Of a stretch of DNA of 64,000 bases, positions 45,901-59,604 are shown piece after piece; positions within the stretch are counted from its first letter, which is position 1; each line of letters begins with the position of its first letter. Made by a program: the position numbers and the translations under genes. The stretch covers positions 558,001 through 622,000 of the forward strand of contig JAFEKR010000015.1 of assembly GCA_019022495.1 (NCBI GenBank), in the 5' to 3' direction. Origin of the DNA: Epichloe hybrida (Eukaryota; Ascomycota; Sordariomycetes; Hypocreales; Clavicipitaceae). Below the pieces are notes generated by a model, which was given only the letters and a program-made list of their open reading frames with translations, ran no database searches and had not been told where the DNA came from.

Positions 45901-48480
45901 AACTATGCATAGGAAAGATAAGCCTGAATAAGTTCCTATTCTAAAGAAAGGTTCCTAGGGTGGTTTCGCCCTTATGTAGCTATAGTTAAGCTATAGAAGA
46001 CTAATACCATGTACTAGTTAATTATAGCAAATATAACCACAGGTAACCTTAGCAGCAATAGCCCGCTAACGCATAGGAGGCGAGGCTAGCCCTAAACAAA
46101 CCTTAAAAAGCAAAATATTTAGCTAAATAGTTCCTTAGTATAAAATAACTCTAATATTACTTATTAGCGTAGGAGCTAGCTATAAGACAGCTTAGAATAC
46201 CTCTAGACCTAGGCTAACTTTGTTAACAAATAGAAAACCTCCTAATCATAAATCTAGTATAGGGGATAGAACGGATAGTATAGGCATAGAGGCGGGCTAG
46301 GGGAGGGACTAATTTTATAATTTATAATCATAATAAAGAATATTTAGGTCTAGAACTATTATTAGATTAATTTTAACTATAAACTCTAGGTATTATAAGT
46401 CCTACTAGCTTACTACTACCCTTACTCTAAACTAAAATTAAGCTACTACCTTATTCCTTCTCTAGGAGGGGGGTTATACCTATAGCTACCTAGTTACGAC
46501 TCTTTATAGGGATAATAGTAAGTAAGAGATAGTTTGTCTCCGCTATATATGTGTTAAGGCATGTAAGCTAAAAGATAAGCTTAGTATGCTATTCCTTAGA
46601 GGAACTAGCCTAGTCTAGGCCCGCCACTAAGGCACTTTGTTTCTTCTTTGCCTAATTACTAGCGTAAAGCTTCTTAACCTAGTTCTAGAAGCCTTCTAGA
46701 GTCTATTAAGGAGGATATTAGAGCTAGAATAGACCTGCTATAGGGCTAGAGTAGACTTACCTTACCCCTATTAGCTATAGAAGCCTAGGTCTTAACTAAC
46801 TACTAGTGCTTATTCTAGTTACTAGATATATTTAGCTATATAGCGGATTAGATATAGAACCAAGCCAGAATAGAGGTAATTATTACCTAGTAGTATTAAT
46901 AGTTCTAAACCTAATAGTTAAAACACACGTTAGTGGCTGCCCTTATCTAGTAAGTTAGCCCTATTACTAAGCCGGAGCAGGGCTAACTTACTAATAATAA
47001 GATAGTACTAATACCTAAGGTCCTAAATTGAATAAGACTTGTAGGACATGTATTAGACTTCTCTTAGTACACTAAGCTAAGGCGAATTAGTAGCGGACTA
47101 GGCCTGGAATAGAGGCAAATATGACTTATAAATAGACCCTTTTCTATTACCTGTGCGTATTGCTTCTTAGTTATGGACTTCCTTAGGAAGTCCTTGTACT
47201 TGTGGGATTCCTAGGTGGATTAGAGCTAGATAAGTAGTAACACTAGAGTACTCATAGCTTCTAGTGCTATTATGCTAGATTTATTCTAAATCTATAGTAA
47301 ATATTAGTAAATAACCTAACCCTAGCCTAGGATAGCCTTAAATAGCTAGAAAGAAAAGAAGAACCTATAGGAAGTTTAATATAAAGAGAAGAAAAAGACT
47401 AGGACCTTAGGGGGGGGAGAGCTCTCTTTTATACTTATAGAGGGGGGGGGGGGGATAATTTAGATAACTTACTTAAAAACGAAGTATAACGCGATTAACG
47501 AATCTAATGACACATAAGCAATCTTATCCTAGGACTATACTAGTCCAGGGCTATAACTACCCTCCCCCTATACTAATTAAATAAAACTAGGTGCTTAGAC
47601 TTTACTAAACATATAAGGTAAAGGCAGGCTAGAGATAGCTAAAAAGTAAGGCTACGGAAGAGTTAGTGCAAAAGTGAATAAGAAGTGAATTAACGCTATA
47701 AATCCGGATTTACTTTACCCTAGCCTAAAGTAAAGAGACTTAGAATAGATGTGTTATTGCACTAGAATAGGACTAGAAGGGGCTTATTCTATATATTTTT
47801 CCTTTCTTTTTTCTTTTTAATAGGATAAGGCTAGTGTAAGCTAGTAATAAATACCTACAATAGGAAACACACCAAGCGGCGTAGACCTGTCACAGGGCTA
47901 GCGCCAGCCTATACATAGACGTAAGGGGGTTTTTCTTCCTAGTATAGGGTTTTCCCTTTTGACTTAGTAGTAGGAGTACTAGTAATAGCTATCTATAGAG
48001 CTAGCTAGCGTAAATAATATATATACGTTTTAATATAGTTTTTCTGCTTTAAATATAATATTTACCCTAAAGAAATAATTTATAATTCTAAATAAATAAG
48101 ATTAAAACTCTAATAAAAGTATACTTATATATATAAGAAATTTATTATAAAGAGAAAATTAATACTTATTTAATAAATACTTCTTTTACTATTAAGCTAT
48201 TTTATTATAATTATAATAAATTATATTAGCTTTTAACCTTTTTTAAACTAAAAGAGAAGGAAAAAACCTAGGAAAAGTTTATAAAGAAAGGTTAAAATAT
48301 TATATAAAGAATAATTATAATATATATACTATTTTTTTTAATATTAAGTAAATAAATAAATAAGCTTTAAAAGTAAGTTTAATTATTTATACTACTTTTA
48401 GCTTACTTACTTAGTTATAAAGTGTTTTTAAAAGTATGTCTTATTAAACACTAAAAACTAAGTATAATCCCTTTCTATAG
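45900..48480. other. RIP-degraded sequence of unknown origin
   Basis: About 2.6 kb. Up to about 47960 it has denser, formerly coding-like sequence (for example Cys-containing stretches around 46530-46600) with stops in all frames. A 13-G run lies near 47440. After 48000 it is plain AT-rich DNA. I could not assign it to a transposon family. Confidence 0.4.
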
Positions 48481-49110
48481 TTATATAACTTTAGCTAAGA
48501 AGAGAAGGATATATAAAAGTAAATCTAAAAGTGGGTCCCACTAGTTTTACTATAAACCTAGTATTATCTCTTTACTTCGTTTTATAATTCTAGCTAAAAA
48601 AACATATATACAAAAGTGGGCCTAAAAGTGGGCCCTATTAGTTATACTATAAACCTAGTATTATCTCTTTACTTCGTTTTATAATTCTAGCTAAAAAAAC
48701 ATATATACAAAAGTGGGTCTACAAGTGGGCCCTATTAGTTATACTATAAACCTAGTATTATCTCTTTACTTAGTTATATAATTGTAGCTTAAAAAACATA
48801 TATACAAAAGTGGGTCTAAAAGTGGGGCCTATTAGTTATACTATAAACCTAGTATTATCTCTTTACTTAGTTATATAATTCTAGCTAAAAAAAACATATA
48901 TACAAAAGTAGGTCTAAAAGTGGGCCTTATTAGTTACACTAGAAACCTAGTATTATCTCTTTACTTAGTTATATAATTCTAGCTAAAAAGAAATATATAT
49001 ATAAAAGTAAGTCTAAAAGTAGGTTTTATTAGTAATACTATAAATATAGTAATCTCTTTACTTAGTTATATAATTTTAGTTTAAAAGAGAGAAATATACT
49101 TAAGTAAGTC
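48480..49110 (+). repeat. 97-bp tandem repeat, about six copies, progressively diverged
   Basis: The block CCTAGTATTATCTCTTTACT recurs at about 48557, 48654, 48751, 48848 and 48946 (spacing 97-98), with a sixth worn copy near 49044. Each unit contains AAAAGTGGGTCTAAAAGTGGG, a motif also present as an inverted pair in hAT-like element A (56160 and 56270). Divergence increases toward the right end. Confidence 0.92.
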
Positions 49111-49165
49111 TTATAGTTATATTAGAACTTACTTCTTATTAGTATAAAATTATAAATAGTATAAT

Positions 49166-49397
49166 TGTTGGTTACACCAAGGGATTGGTATGCACTAGTG
49201 CAACGTAGGGTCAGGTTTAATGATATAATAAGGTCTAAGGATTAAAGCTATCTATAGCATTATGTGGCCATAAGAAAAAGGGGGATGCGAGTTATGTGTG
49301 TGCCTCGCGTATAGGTGCGGCTAATTATAGTGCGGCGCTGTCACATATACTCCACTTTCCTAGTGGTTAACCTAATATTAACCTAGTTATTATAATA
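49166..49397 (-). repeat. Left LTR of copia element 4
   Basis: 232 bp. Its partner at 55208-55439 has equal length. Each copy keeps different unmutated GC-rich patches. Confidence 0.92.
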
Positions 49398-52300
49398 CTA
49401 GTAACTTCTCTTTTTAGGAAGAAAGTAAGGTAAGATGAATCTAGTGCTAAAAGAGGGAATTAGTAAGTATATAAATAAAATAAGCCTATGTAAGGATAAG
49501 TAGGTCCGATGTTGAATTTGGACTCCCTATTGGTTAATAATGTAATGTAAAGAAAAAATCGCTTAATCCGCGGATTGGAAAGCGGGCTTGATTAGGAGCT
49601 TTAAAAGCTTAAAAAACGTAATAAAATTAGAATTATTTAAAATAAACATAAGTAAATACAGGGAATTAAAATGAGGGCTCCTTATTGGCTTAGCTATGGT
49701 TAGACTAAACTCTTGTTAATCTTATCTAGTCTCTGGTCTTTTTACCTAGCCTTTAACTCGAATTATAGCCTTATTTAAGTTAATAAAGGTCTTAAGGCTC
49801 TTGTTTGGAGATGCTTTTGTTATTGCGTTAGTAAGGTTGTTATTGCTGTTAATCTATTATACTTTGTAAATCTCTTGTTGTTTGTATGATTGCTAAAGTG
49901 CTATAATGTTAATTATAAGGTGTTTCTCCTTTATAAAACCTAGCTTTACAAGACACTTATATAACGAAAAAGAGTCTGTATATATAATCATAGGGATACG
50001 GTTAATCTTTAATTAGTCTGTGATTATATTAAGGGTTATAGTAATTGCATAGGCTATATTAGCACCTTATACTATTAAGTATAGTTTAGAAGTAAGGGCG
50101 CTATAGGTTATATGCTTACTCTTTGTTAAGCTATATGTAATAATATTGCCTATTAAAGTGAATGTGTTGTCTTTTGCCTCTTTATTGCTAATTATAATCA
50201 CGTATTCTATCTAGGAACTTAGATCTTTGTTATTAGTAAGGGATCTATCTATAAACACAAATAACTTTGTATTCTTAAGGTCTAGAGGGATGTAATATAG
50301 GCCTTAGTCTTGATGTTAGATCTGCTAGTTAAGTCGCTTGTTTAATCGAGTTATATCATTAGGAGTTGGATCTTAATGTTGTGCTGTGATTAAGAGGTTG
50401 TAAAGGGCTTTAGGTTAATAGACAGTTATAATATAACTTCCTTATGCTTATTGTTTAACGTAATCTTATTTTATAGTTAGTAATTATAGGTTAATTTGCC
50501 TAATCTTCTTGCTCTAGCCTTTTTAATGAAGTTCTATCAAGTTATTAGCGTTCTAGGTAAGGATATAACTATTAAAGATAAGGGGATTCTTAGCTAATAG
50601 CTTTTGCTTTAGCTTTGCTAAGAAATTCGCCTTTTGTAGTTCCTTCTCTTTAAGGTTATAGAAATCCTAGTTACTAAGGCCTAGCGTATCGTTAGTTTAC
50701 ATGCTAACTACTTTAAAGAGGTTGTTGTTATTCTCTTCTGTGATTAGTAAGCATAGGTTATAGGATAAAGTTATTATCTTAAGTATCTCTTTATAGTAAT
50801 AGAAGTAGGTTACGAACTAGTAGGTTCTAGCTTTTGTAATTCTGTATAAAGGCTTAATAACTTCTATAATAGTTCCTTCGGGGAATAGATATGCTATCTA
50901 CTTAGGTAATATAGTGATAATTAATCTTATGAGCTATGTTTTTAATTACATATAAGCCTATGTAATGTCTCGAATCCATAGGATAATTCCTCTGGATCTA
51001 AGCGATGGTGCAATTACAATAATTAATTATTAGCTTAATCTTTAGATTGTTAGGGATTAGGTTAGGATGAATTCCTTCCCTTTGTTATTTGTCCCTTGAA
51101 TTATAAGTTATAACTTTTCGTATAGCATAGCTATTCCTTTGCCTTTGATTTCTCTTACTATATAAGATTTAAAGAGTCTCTTATTACTATGTTTAGTAGG
51201 ATTGAATAGCGTGAATCTAAATACATCATAGGCTTATAAAGCATTAATCTTAATCTAATCTAATAGCTTAAAGGGCTTGCCTAGAGTTATAATCTTTCCT
51301 TCTTAATATAACTAAAGGGCTAGATCCTAATTAGCTTCTTCCTTTACTATAATAAATACTACACTTAACTTACTATTAGCTATAAGTTTCTTTATTAATA
51401 CTTCCTCTTAGTCTTTGTTTACTAAGTATGTGGTTACTATGTATTTAGTTCCTATAAGTTTAAATTAAACTATAAGCTTCTTTTATAGTCTTTTACGCTT
51501 TCTCTTAGGCTATAGTAGTTTCTTATTTATTTCTAAAGCTTTAGGGATAATCTCTTTAATTATTAGGGTCTTATTTATATCTATAGCTTAGTCTTTACCT
51601 CTAGGTATTAACTTATAAAGTTTTTTAGTATAGTATAGGTTATAATAGTATAGTTTAATAACTATTAATCAGAATCTTATTAGTCTATAGGGTATTTAAA
51701 GGGTATAGGTTTCTCTATTAGTGGTAAGAAGCTTATAGGGGCTATACTATCTATCTTTCTCTCTCTATACGTGTACATCTAACTATAATAGAAGTTAGTG
51801 TATTAGTAGCGTATTTAGGCTATTTCAGGTTCTTAGAGTATTATAAACTTATTACTTTACTAGGAGTTATCGGACCTTATTAGTAGCTTTATGGATTACT
51901 TTAGCTTATTAAATAATAGATATACTTAGCGGTAACTTATTAGTTATCCATAGATATACACTAAAGATAAGAATTATAAGAATAAGACTATTAGGGCCTG
52001 CTAAGTTATTTATAGCTTTTATAGCTATCTAAAGTTATTGCTTAGGTGTAAGATCTTGACCTATAGAGTCTGTAATGATTATATAGGCTTACTATAATAG
52101 TCTGTAATAGTATTTAACTTTTCTAATGCTATTATAGGCCTTAACTAGAACTTTATTAATCTTAATTAATAGTAATCATATATAATGCTTAAATTCTACT
52201 AATATAAAGTTCTTTCTAGTATTATAGATAATCTATTCTAGAGGACTAAGGTAGGTGTTAATCTAGCATTCACATAAGGCGTTCTAAATATTATATGCCT

Positions 52301-55207
52301 TTTGCTTATTTAGATTAAGGAATTAGGCTGCTTAAAATAAGGTTATAGAATTAATAATATATAAAATAAGTTATCTATTAATCTAAATAATATTAACTAT
52401 AATCTTATAGTTAAACTTATAGTTATCTTTAATTATAAACTTGAATTTACCTAGGGCCTTTCTATTTATTTAGTAATAGTAGTAAATTTTAGTTAATTAT
52501 TTAATAGCCTTTACTTTAATATTATATCTAGCTTAGTTTAGTATCTTTATAAGCTATTTAACTAATAGGTAACTAAATTATTAATATAGTTAACAGAGTT
52601 CTGTTTCTAATAGGTGGAAAGCTACTATTTCTCTGGCTTCTAGAGTCTACTAAAGATATCCCTATTTCCTAATAATAGGAATTATCTTATTATCTTAGAT
52701 TAATACGTTTATAAGGTTATTTACCTTAACGCGTAACCTATCTATATTATCTAAAGAGAATAAGAAAGGCGTATGTGTGTTAATCATATAGAAAGGGATA
52801 TTACCTAGCTCTATTAGTATGTTAACTACTCCTTTTGTAATCGCGCTCCTAGCACTAAATTTGATTATCTTTTCTAGAGTTAGTTTAATCTTTAGTAATA
52901 GTATTAATCTTAGTAAAGCTTATACTTATCTAATTCTAGCTATTAAGACACCTAAGGCTCCTGTGTTAGGTATTATCCCTTAGAAAACTTCTTTAGAGTA
53001 ATATTTCTCTAAAATATAAGAGGTTTTTATATTATTAAAGGGATTATACTTAAGGTATGCGTGCTTAAATAATTTATCTCTTAGGATATTAATAATATTA
53101 CTATTAGCTAGTTAAAATCCTAATATAAAGAATTATGTAATACTTAGCTAGTTAAACTTTAATATAAAAGTCTCTTTAGTATTGTTATCCTTATCTTTGT
53201 TATTATTAGACTTAATGAAGGTTTTAGCTAATTCCTATGCTTTATTAGCGAGGTTATTAGCTTCTTCAGATGCTTAGCCTTTATAGGCCACGAGGAATGC
53301 CTAATACTTTTTCTTTATTAGCAGCGATTAGTATCTCTTATTCTTCTACTAGCGCTCTTTTACCTCTTTTTAGTCCTTTTCTAGATGGTTTATTAACTAG
53401 TATCCGTTCTTGTTATAGACATGGCATCTGCTGTAGTTATAGCCTTAGTTACGGTAACCATAGCCTTTGTCTTAACCTTATTAATTATATAGTTAGTTAT
53501 AATAGCAGTCTGTGAACATCACCTCTAATTTGTTAGCATTAGTAGTACTAATAGTGCTTTAGTTAAATTAGGTAGCTAATTTATTAGCTTTAGCAATAGA
53601 GATTGATTTACAGAGGTCTCTAGTAAGTCCTTTAAAGCTAGGTGAATAATTATATTCAGCTTGCCTACACTCTAGGACACTAGAAATTACGCTTAGGGTC
53701 TAATAATAGAGTTTTGTATTAACTATTAATAGGGGAAAGAGTCCTCTATAAATATATTTAAGGGTTATAAGCAAAATCTTAAGATAATCTAGTTTAGATT
53801 TATCTAGATTAGTAGTAATAATATTCCTAAGCGTTATACCGTTCTATTCTTAGCAATAGAACTATTAGTTACTTTCTGTTTTAAATCATTAACAAATGTC
53901 ATTAACTATTTGTTTGTATATAAAGCCTTTGTTTACTAGATAATTAAGGTAATACTACTTAGTATTACCTAAAAGCATAATAGGAAGGGCCTTGTGTATA
54001 TATTCCTATAGGAGATTTAGTCTATTATATTTATTTTAGAATAAGTTAACTTTTAGCGTAAGGAAGTTATACATCTTCCTACTATAATAGTTATTATCCT
54101 TATAGCTCTTTGTAAGTTCTAAGCTCTTTCTTATAATTTAATCTTTAGATAGGATTATTACTGTTTACATAGCTAGGGTTATCTATTATATTAGTTGTTC
54201 TAGGATAATTAGCGGAATTGTCAGATTTGTTAGGGGTTTAGGTATGTTTCTTCCTAGAGGTAGTTATATAGCTAGAGGGTTATTTAAAGCGGGATTATAA
54301 GGATTATTAATTAGGGGATTATATATAGGAGGATTGTATACTAAAGGGTAATAGATAGGGGTAGTGTAAATTAAAGGGTTTGTGATTAGAGGGCTTTTAA
54401 GGGTAGGATTATTTAAAGAGAGGAATTTGCCTGTAGTGATTTGCTTTGCGATTTTGTTTTTAGGCTACTGTGATATTATTTCTTCTTTAAGGACTTAAAT
54501 TAATGATTTAATAATCTTACTGCTTTAATTTTGAATAATATAAACGCTATTCTTGCGTAAGTAGTCTTATAATTTGTGTACTAAAGGTTATGAAGCTTGA
54601 TTAAGTGTTTCTTTTGTCTAGCTATTAAGGTTATTACGGAAGATCTCCTAAAGGGTAAGATCTTTATATTAACCGCTCTTATAGACGTTAATTATTTAAG
54701 TAAGATAGTTATTAAGCTCCTATTCCTTAGTAGTCTAAGGATCTAGTTCTCTTAAGCTCTCCTAGTTAGTAGTAATAACTAAGGTATGTTTTTAAAGTCA
54801 TAGAGGTAAGCTTACTTTATTAGGTCTTAGCTAGGTAGGCTGCTTTCCTTTAGTAGTTTATAATAAAGCTTATTTATTACTTAGGGGTGCTATTATTAAT
54901 AGTCTTTAGCTAGCGAGGCTAAGGGATTTTTAACTAGTAAGGTTAAGGGGTTTTTAATCTCTAGTTTAAGAAGTTATGTGTGGCTATAAACTCTTAGTTA
55001 GTTAATTAGTTTTCTCGTGATGGATAATAGGATTGATTCTTCTATTAATAGTTAGAGACTTGCTAATAGAAAAAGTTAAATCCCTAGGAAGCCTAATATC
55101 TAGTATCTGGAGTCTATCTTCCTTTAGTACACTTCCTTAGGTAGCTAAAGGAAGGCCTTTTCTTAAGTGATTCCTAGCTTATCTGTGGTTTTTTAACCAC
55201 TAATTAG

Positions 55208-55439
55208 TGTTAGTTACACTAAGGGATTAGTATGCACTAGTGTAACGTAGGGTTAGGTTTAATAATATAATAAGGTCTAAGGATTGAAGCTATCTATAGT
55301 GTTATGTAGCTATAAGAAAAAGGGGGACGTGAGTTATGTGTGTGCCTCGCGTATAGGTGCGGCTAATCACAGTGTGGCGCTGCCGCACGTGCTCTACTTT
55401 CCTAGTGGTCAACCTGATGTTAACCTAGTTGTCGCAACA
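55208..55439 (-). repeat. Right LTR of copia element 4
   Basis: 232 bp, ending GTCGCAACA immediately before the TSD ATAAT. A 66-codon plus-strand frame crosses it by chance. Confidence 0.92.
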
Positions 55440-55680
55440 ATAATATTAAAAAACATAAAAAAGAAAGGAATTTTATTTTATTAATATTTTAAAAAACCTT
55501 TAAATACTAAATAACTAAAAAGTCTAGCTTTTTTTATAGTAATTTACTTATAAATATTTATATTTATATTATATTAATTTATTACTTATTTATTTTTAAT
55601 TAAACTTTAACACTAATAATATTTTAAGTTATATAAGTAATAAAAGTAATAAAAGTAATATATATATTATAATAATATAT

Positions 55681-55862
55681 ATAAGCTATTGTAAGCTATT
55701 ATAAGCTACTATAAGCTATTATAAGCTATTGTAAGCTATTATAAGCTACTATAAGCTATTATAAGCTATTGTAAGCTATTGTAAGCTATTATAAGCTATT
55801 AGAAGCTATTAGAAGCTATTAGAAGCTATTAGAAGCTATTAGAAGCTATTAGAAGCTATTAT
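55681..55862 (+). repeat. 10-bp tandem repeat (AAGCTATTRT), about 18 copies
   Basis: Exact 10-bp period with variants ATAAGCTATT, GTAAGCTATT and AGAAGCTATT. The AGAAGCTATT variant is homogenised over the last six or so units. Roughly one DNA helical turn per unit, so it may be intrinsically bent. Confidence 0.92.
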
Positions 55863-55974
55863 ATTAACTATATATACCTTATAATTAAGGAATTTACTTA
55901 AAACTAAAAAAAAGAATAAAACAATATAAAACAATACAAATAATACATGTATTGTATTGTATTGTAAAATTTTG

Positions 55975-56067
55975 GATGCATTGTATTGTGTAATGTATTG
56001 TATTGTATTGTATTGTCAATACAATACAATACAATGCATAATACATCAAATGTTTTGTATTGTATTG
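55975..56067 (+). repeat. TATTG/CAATA arrays, right subterminal region of element B
   Basis: Alternating TGTATTG and CAATACAATAC blocks that can pair with each other (a local inverted repeat) and with the left subterminal arrays at 37982-38487. Confidence 0.8.
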
Positions 56068-56418
56068 CAATGCTCTGCTAATCTTAGAAAATATATAGAG
56101 ATATAAAACTTTGATTTTTAAATAGATAACTTGAAAACTACAGTGTAGTTATATATAAAAGTGGGTCTAAAAGTGGGTCCTTACGCCGCAAATTAGAAAA
56201 ACTACATTTTAGTACTAAAAAAATACTACAAATGTAGTATTTGTGATTTGTGGAGCGAGGGTCCACTTTTAGACCCACCTATATATATAGTATTTTTCTT
56301 GGAATTTTCCTCTATAAGATCACGTGATTTTTGGGATAATAACTTTAATTCTAAGCCAGATATAAAAATAAATAGAAATACTACAAGAAATACTACACTA
56401 CATCAGTGCAAAGCTCTG

Positions 56419-59400
56419 AAGGTAAGTTATAGTAATTATACTATTACTTTAGGTATTTATTAATCTAATAACTATATAAGGTTCTTTGTAGATTAGGGCA
56501 TAATATTAATATTAAGGCTATTAAGAAGCTAATAAGACTCTATTACTAATACTAAATATAAATAGATAGCCTTAATTACTTTAAATTTACCCTTTAGGAT
56601 AAGTATAGCTTTAACTATAAAGTAATAGTAAATATTTTCTACCTTAATAGTAACTACCTTACACTCTATACTATAGATATAGCTATAGCGTTTAATATAG
56701 TAAAACTCCTTAATAATATCTCTATAAAAATAACCTAGGAAGCCCTTTAGATATACTAGATTAATGCTTATCTAGGCTCTCTAGATTTTATTACTATAAA
56801 TACTAGAATAAACTTCTATAGTAATGAATTTAGGTAATTTATAGCTTTAATTTTAATTTTAATTAAGGAAGTCCTTATTAAAGCATACTATAGTATTAGG
56901 AATATTAAAAGGTATTATAGGCTACTCTAAAGGGCCTATAATATAATTAGGCGTGAATATCCTATAACACCTAAACTAGTTACCTTATAAATAGTAATAA
57001 AGGCCTTAAATAACACTATAGGCCCTAATAGCCTTATTTTAACCCTCCTTATCTTTAGAGCTTACCTATATATAATAAATAAGTCCTTACTATTACCTAA
57101 TATTATATAGTATATAATTATAGTATAGAAGGCTACTAAAGAGATTAAGAGGCTTTATACTATTAGGAAGGTTAATAAGGCCCTTACTAAATATAATAGC
57201 CTAGATACCTTAAAGACCCTTAATTTACTACTTAGATTAAAGGCCTAAGTCTAGTAAGAAAGTAAGGAATAGGTAAGCCTATATAAGCTACTAGTAATAA
57301 CTAGAGAGAGCTATACGCTAAATATACCTAGGGGCCTAAAGACCTTTAGGTTAACCTTTATTAAGCCCTACTATAATAATCCTAGTATAAAGAAAATAGT
57401 AAAGCCTAGTAAAGAGAAAAAAGAGAAAGGGTAAGAGGCCTAAGATAAGAATATAGTGCTAGTAATACTACTAAAGCGTAAGTATAGAAAGCCTTAAAAG
57501 AACCCTCCTATAATACCTTAAGAGACTAATACCTTCTTATTAGTAAAAGAATATAGTAACTTAGCCCTTATAATTAAGCTATATAAGGAAGGAATTATAA
57601 AGACCTTAGGTAAACCCTTTAAACTATTAATAAAAGCAGAAATTAATACCTTAATTAAGTAAGGTATATTTAAATTTATTATATTTAATAAGGAAAAGCA
57701 TAGTAGGATTTAAATCTTTAATTCCTAAATTATTAATAAGATTAAAGGTAAGATAATAAAACCCTATAAAAAGTTATGCCTTGTAATCTAAGGATATAAG
57801 GATAAAGGGAAATAAGCTATTCTTATATAAGCACTAATGATTTAATAAGCAAGCTAATGCCTTATCCTTATAATAGCCCTATTAGCGAGATTAAGGAAAT
57901 TCCTTATCTAGCTACGTGATATCTATTAGGCATATGTATAGGCCTATATATTACTAGAGTAGCTAATCCTAGCGTGCTTACTAATTTAGATACAGCACCT
58001 TTACTTGCCTAGTATAATTTTTAGGGTTATAAAGCCCCTCTATAGGCTTATAGAGGCTAGAATGTATTAGTAAGTTACGTATTATAAGTATTTTAGAGAG
58101 AATCTCTAGATAGAAACCTTTATATATAATCCCTGCCTACTTATAACTATAAGGGAAAGCCCTAACTTTATATATATTAGAATATAAACTAATAATACCC
58201 TTAGCCTATTAGATAAGAAGTTCTCTAAGAAGGAAAAGACTTAACTAGTTACTATAGGCTTTAATATAAAGCTAAAGTAGTTCCTAACCTAGGATAATCC
58301 CCTTACGTTTCATAGAGGTATTATTACGCTAGAGAATAATACTATTAAGATATAGTAAAAGGGATAGGGTAATAAGTTAGAATTAGTTTTAATAATTAAT
58401 TTAAAGCGCAAATATATTAAGCAAAGGGCCTAAGGTGCTTATATTACCTTAATATGCTAACTAGAGGCTTGCTTTAATCTATCTATTACTATATAGCACT
58501 AAGAACTAACCCTAGAAAAAATAAAAGCCCTTAATTACTACCTAAAGTAGTAGATAAATTACCTAGAAAGAGGCCTAATATTTATCCTAATTAACCTTAA
58601 GAAGGTAAAGCTCTTTGCCTTTGTAAATAGATTATTTACTAATAACTAGGACTTATTCTCCTAACTAGGATATATACTTATCCTAGCTAATAAGAACTAT
58701 ACTAATAGTAAATTTATAATTAAAGGTAATATTATATACTTTAGCTTAATAAAGAGTAAAAGAGTTATATAAAGCATGCTTACCTTAGAGGTTTATAGTA
58801 TAGTAGCTAGTGTTAATATAGCTTATATAATTATAATAACCCTAAACCTAGTTACTAAATAACTAAAGCTCCTAAAGATCCTAGTTATTATATATATAGA
58901 TTTATACTCCTTATATAAGTGCCTTATTAAGCTTAGTATAATAAAATAGAAATGCCTAATAATTAATATTATAGCTCTTTAATAATTATATAAACACTAA
59001 GAACTCTATAAGATTTAATAGATTAATAGGGAGGATAACCTAGCTAATACCTTTATAAAGGTATTACCTAATAAGGCCCTTAAAAGCTTTATCTTAACTA
59101 ACTAAATAACTATCTAGATAGAGGGATAGGTTACTTATATATAATATATATATAGTAAGAGAAAAGGTAATTCTCTAGGAGGGTAGCCCTAGGGATAAGA
59201 TAGTAATATATAAGGGATTTACGCCCCTATAGTTAATATCCCTAGCGGCTATAGCTATACTAGCTTACTAGGCCCTCCTAGTAAACTATAGAAATTAGTA
59301 ATAGTATATAGGAGAAGAAAGGTATTATATTAGAAAGGGGAAGATATTATCCACATGCTATAGTATAAGATATATATTATTTTAAGGAAAAGAAGGGATT

Positions 59401-59604
59401 TAGAAGGAATTTACTTATCCTTATATAAGCTTATAGGCTAAGTAAGATTATTATTTCCCTTTTATTAGCTACTATATACTAAGATAAGCTATAAGTTCTT
59501 TTCCTTATATCCCCTATTAATTAAATTATTAATCTGCCTTTCTTTTTCTATTTCTATAATTAATATCACGCATTAATAATTATATTAAAAGACAGAGGTT
59601 CTAG
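56419..59604 (+). pseudogene. Integrase, reverse transcriptase and RNase H part of copia element 3
   Basis: Resumes after the hAT-like insertion. Integrase blocks near 56690-56960 align with 34250-34520 of element 2, reverse transcriptase lies near 57600-58250 and RNase H near 58610-58760. All frames are interrupted, and catalytic Asp codons read Asn. A GACAGAGGTTCTAG purine tract lies just before the 3' LTR. Confidence 0.78.

Larger units (their letters stand above)
49166..55439 (-). mobile_element. Ty1/copia element 4, complete, minus orientation
   Basis: 6274 bp with 232-bp LTRs at 49166-49397 and 55208-55439 (TGTTRGTTACAC...CGCAACA) and a perfect 5-bp target duplication ATAAT (49161-49165 and 55440-55444). 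On the minus strand an AAAAAGAGAAGTT purine tract precedes the left LTR, and RNase H reads LFVFIDRSLTNNKDLSS (about 50170-50260), very like elements 2 and 3. The 3' untranslated part shares GCCTATGTAAGGATAAGT with element 2 in reverse. Stops throughout. It lies inside hAT-like element B. Confidence 0.92.
37972..56077. mobile_element. hAT-like element B (inner), inserted into element A
   Basis: Ends are CAGAGCATTG and CAATGCTCTG (perfect 10-bp inverted repeats, differing by one base from those of element A). The 8-bp target duplication CTAATCTT occurs at 37964-37971 and 56078-56085. Subterminal regions on both sides are dominated by TATTG/CAATA pentanucleotide arrays. The interior is 18 kb and includes a LINE, a satellite, other tandem repeats and a whole copia element. 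How much is original cargo and how much later insertion cannot be settled here. No hAT transposase domain was recognised. Confidence 0.83.
37906..56418. mobile_element. hAT-like element A (outer), inserted into copia 3
   Basis: Terminal inverted repeats are CAGAGCTTTG at the left and its exact complement CAAAGCTCTG at the right. An 8-bp target duplication AAGGTAAG occurs at 37898-37905 and 56419-56426. The 8-bp TSD and CAGAG-type ends are diagnostic of the hAT superfamily. Its own sequence is only 37906-37971 plus 56086-56418 (about 0.4 kb), so it is a non-autonomous MITE expanded by a later insertion. The right part contains an inverted pair of GTGGGTCTAAAAGTGGGTCC motifs (56160-56185 and 56262-56280). 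No transposase was seen. Confidence 0.85.

Noticed and set aside
53270..53515. 81-codon plus frame
   Set aside because: It lies inside copia element 4, which is coded on the opposite strand. Composition is random and no homology is apparent.
37906..56418. Giant cargo-carrying transposon of the Starship type
   Set aside because: No tyrosine-recombinase (DUF3435) captain and no cargo genes were seen, and the 8-bp duplications with CAGAG ends point to hAT. The size is explained by nested insertions.
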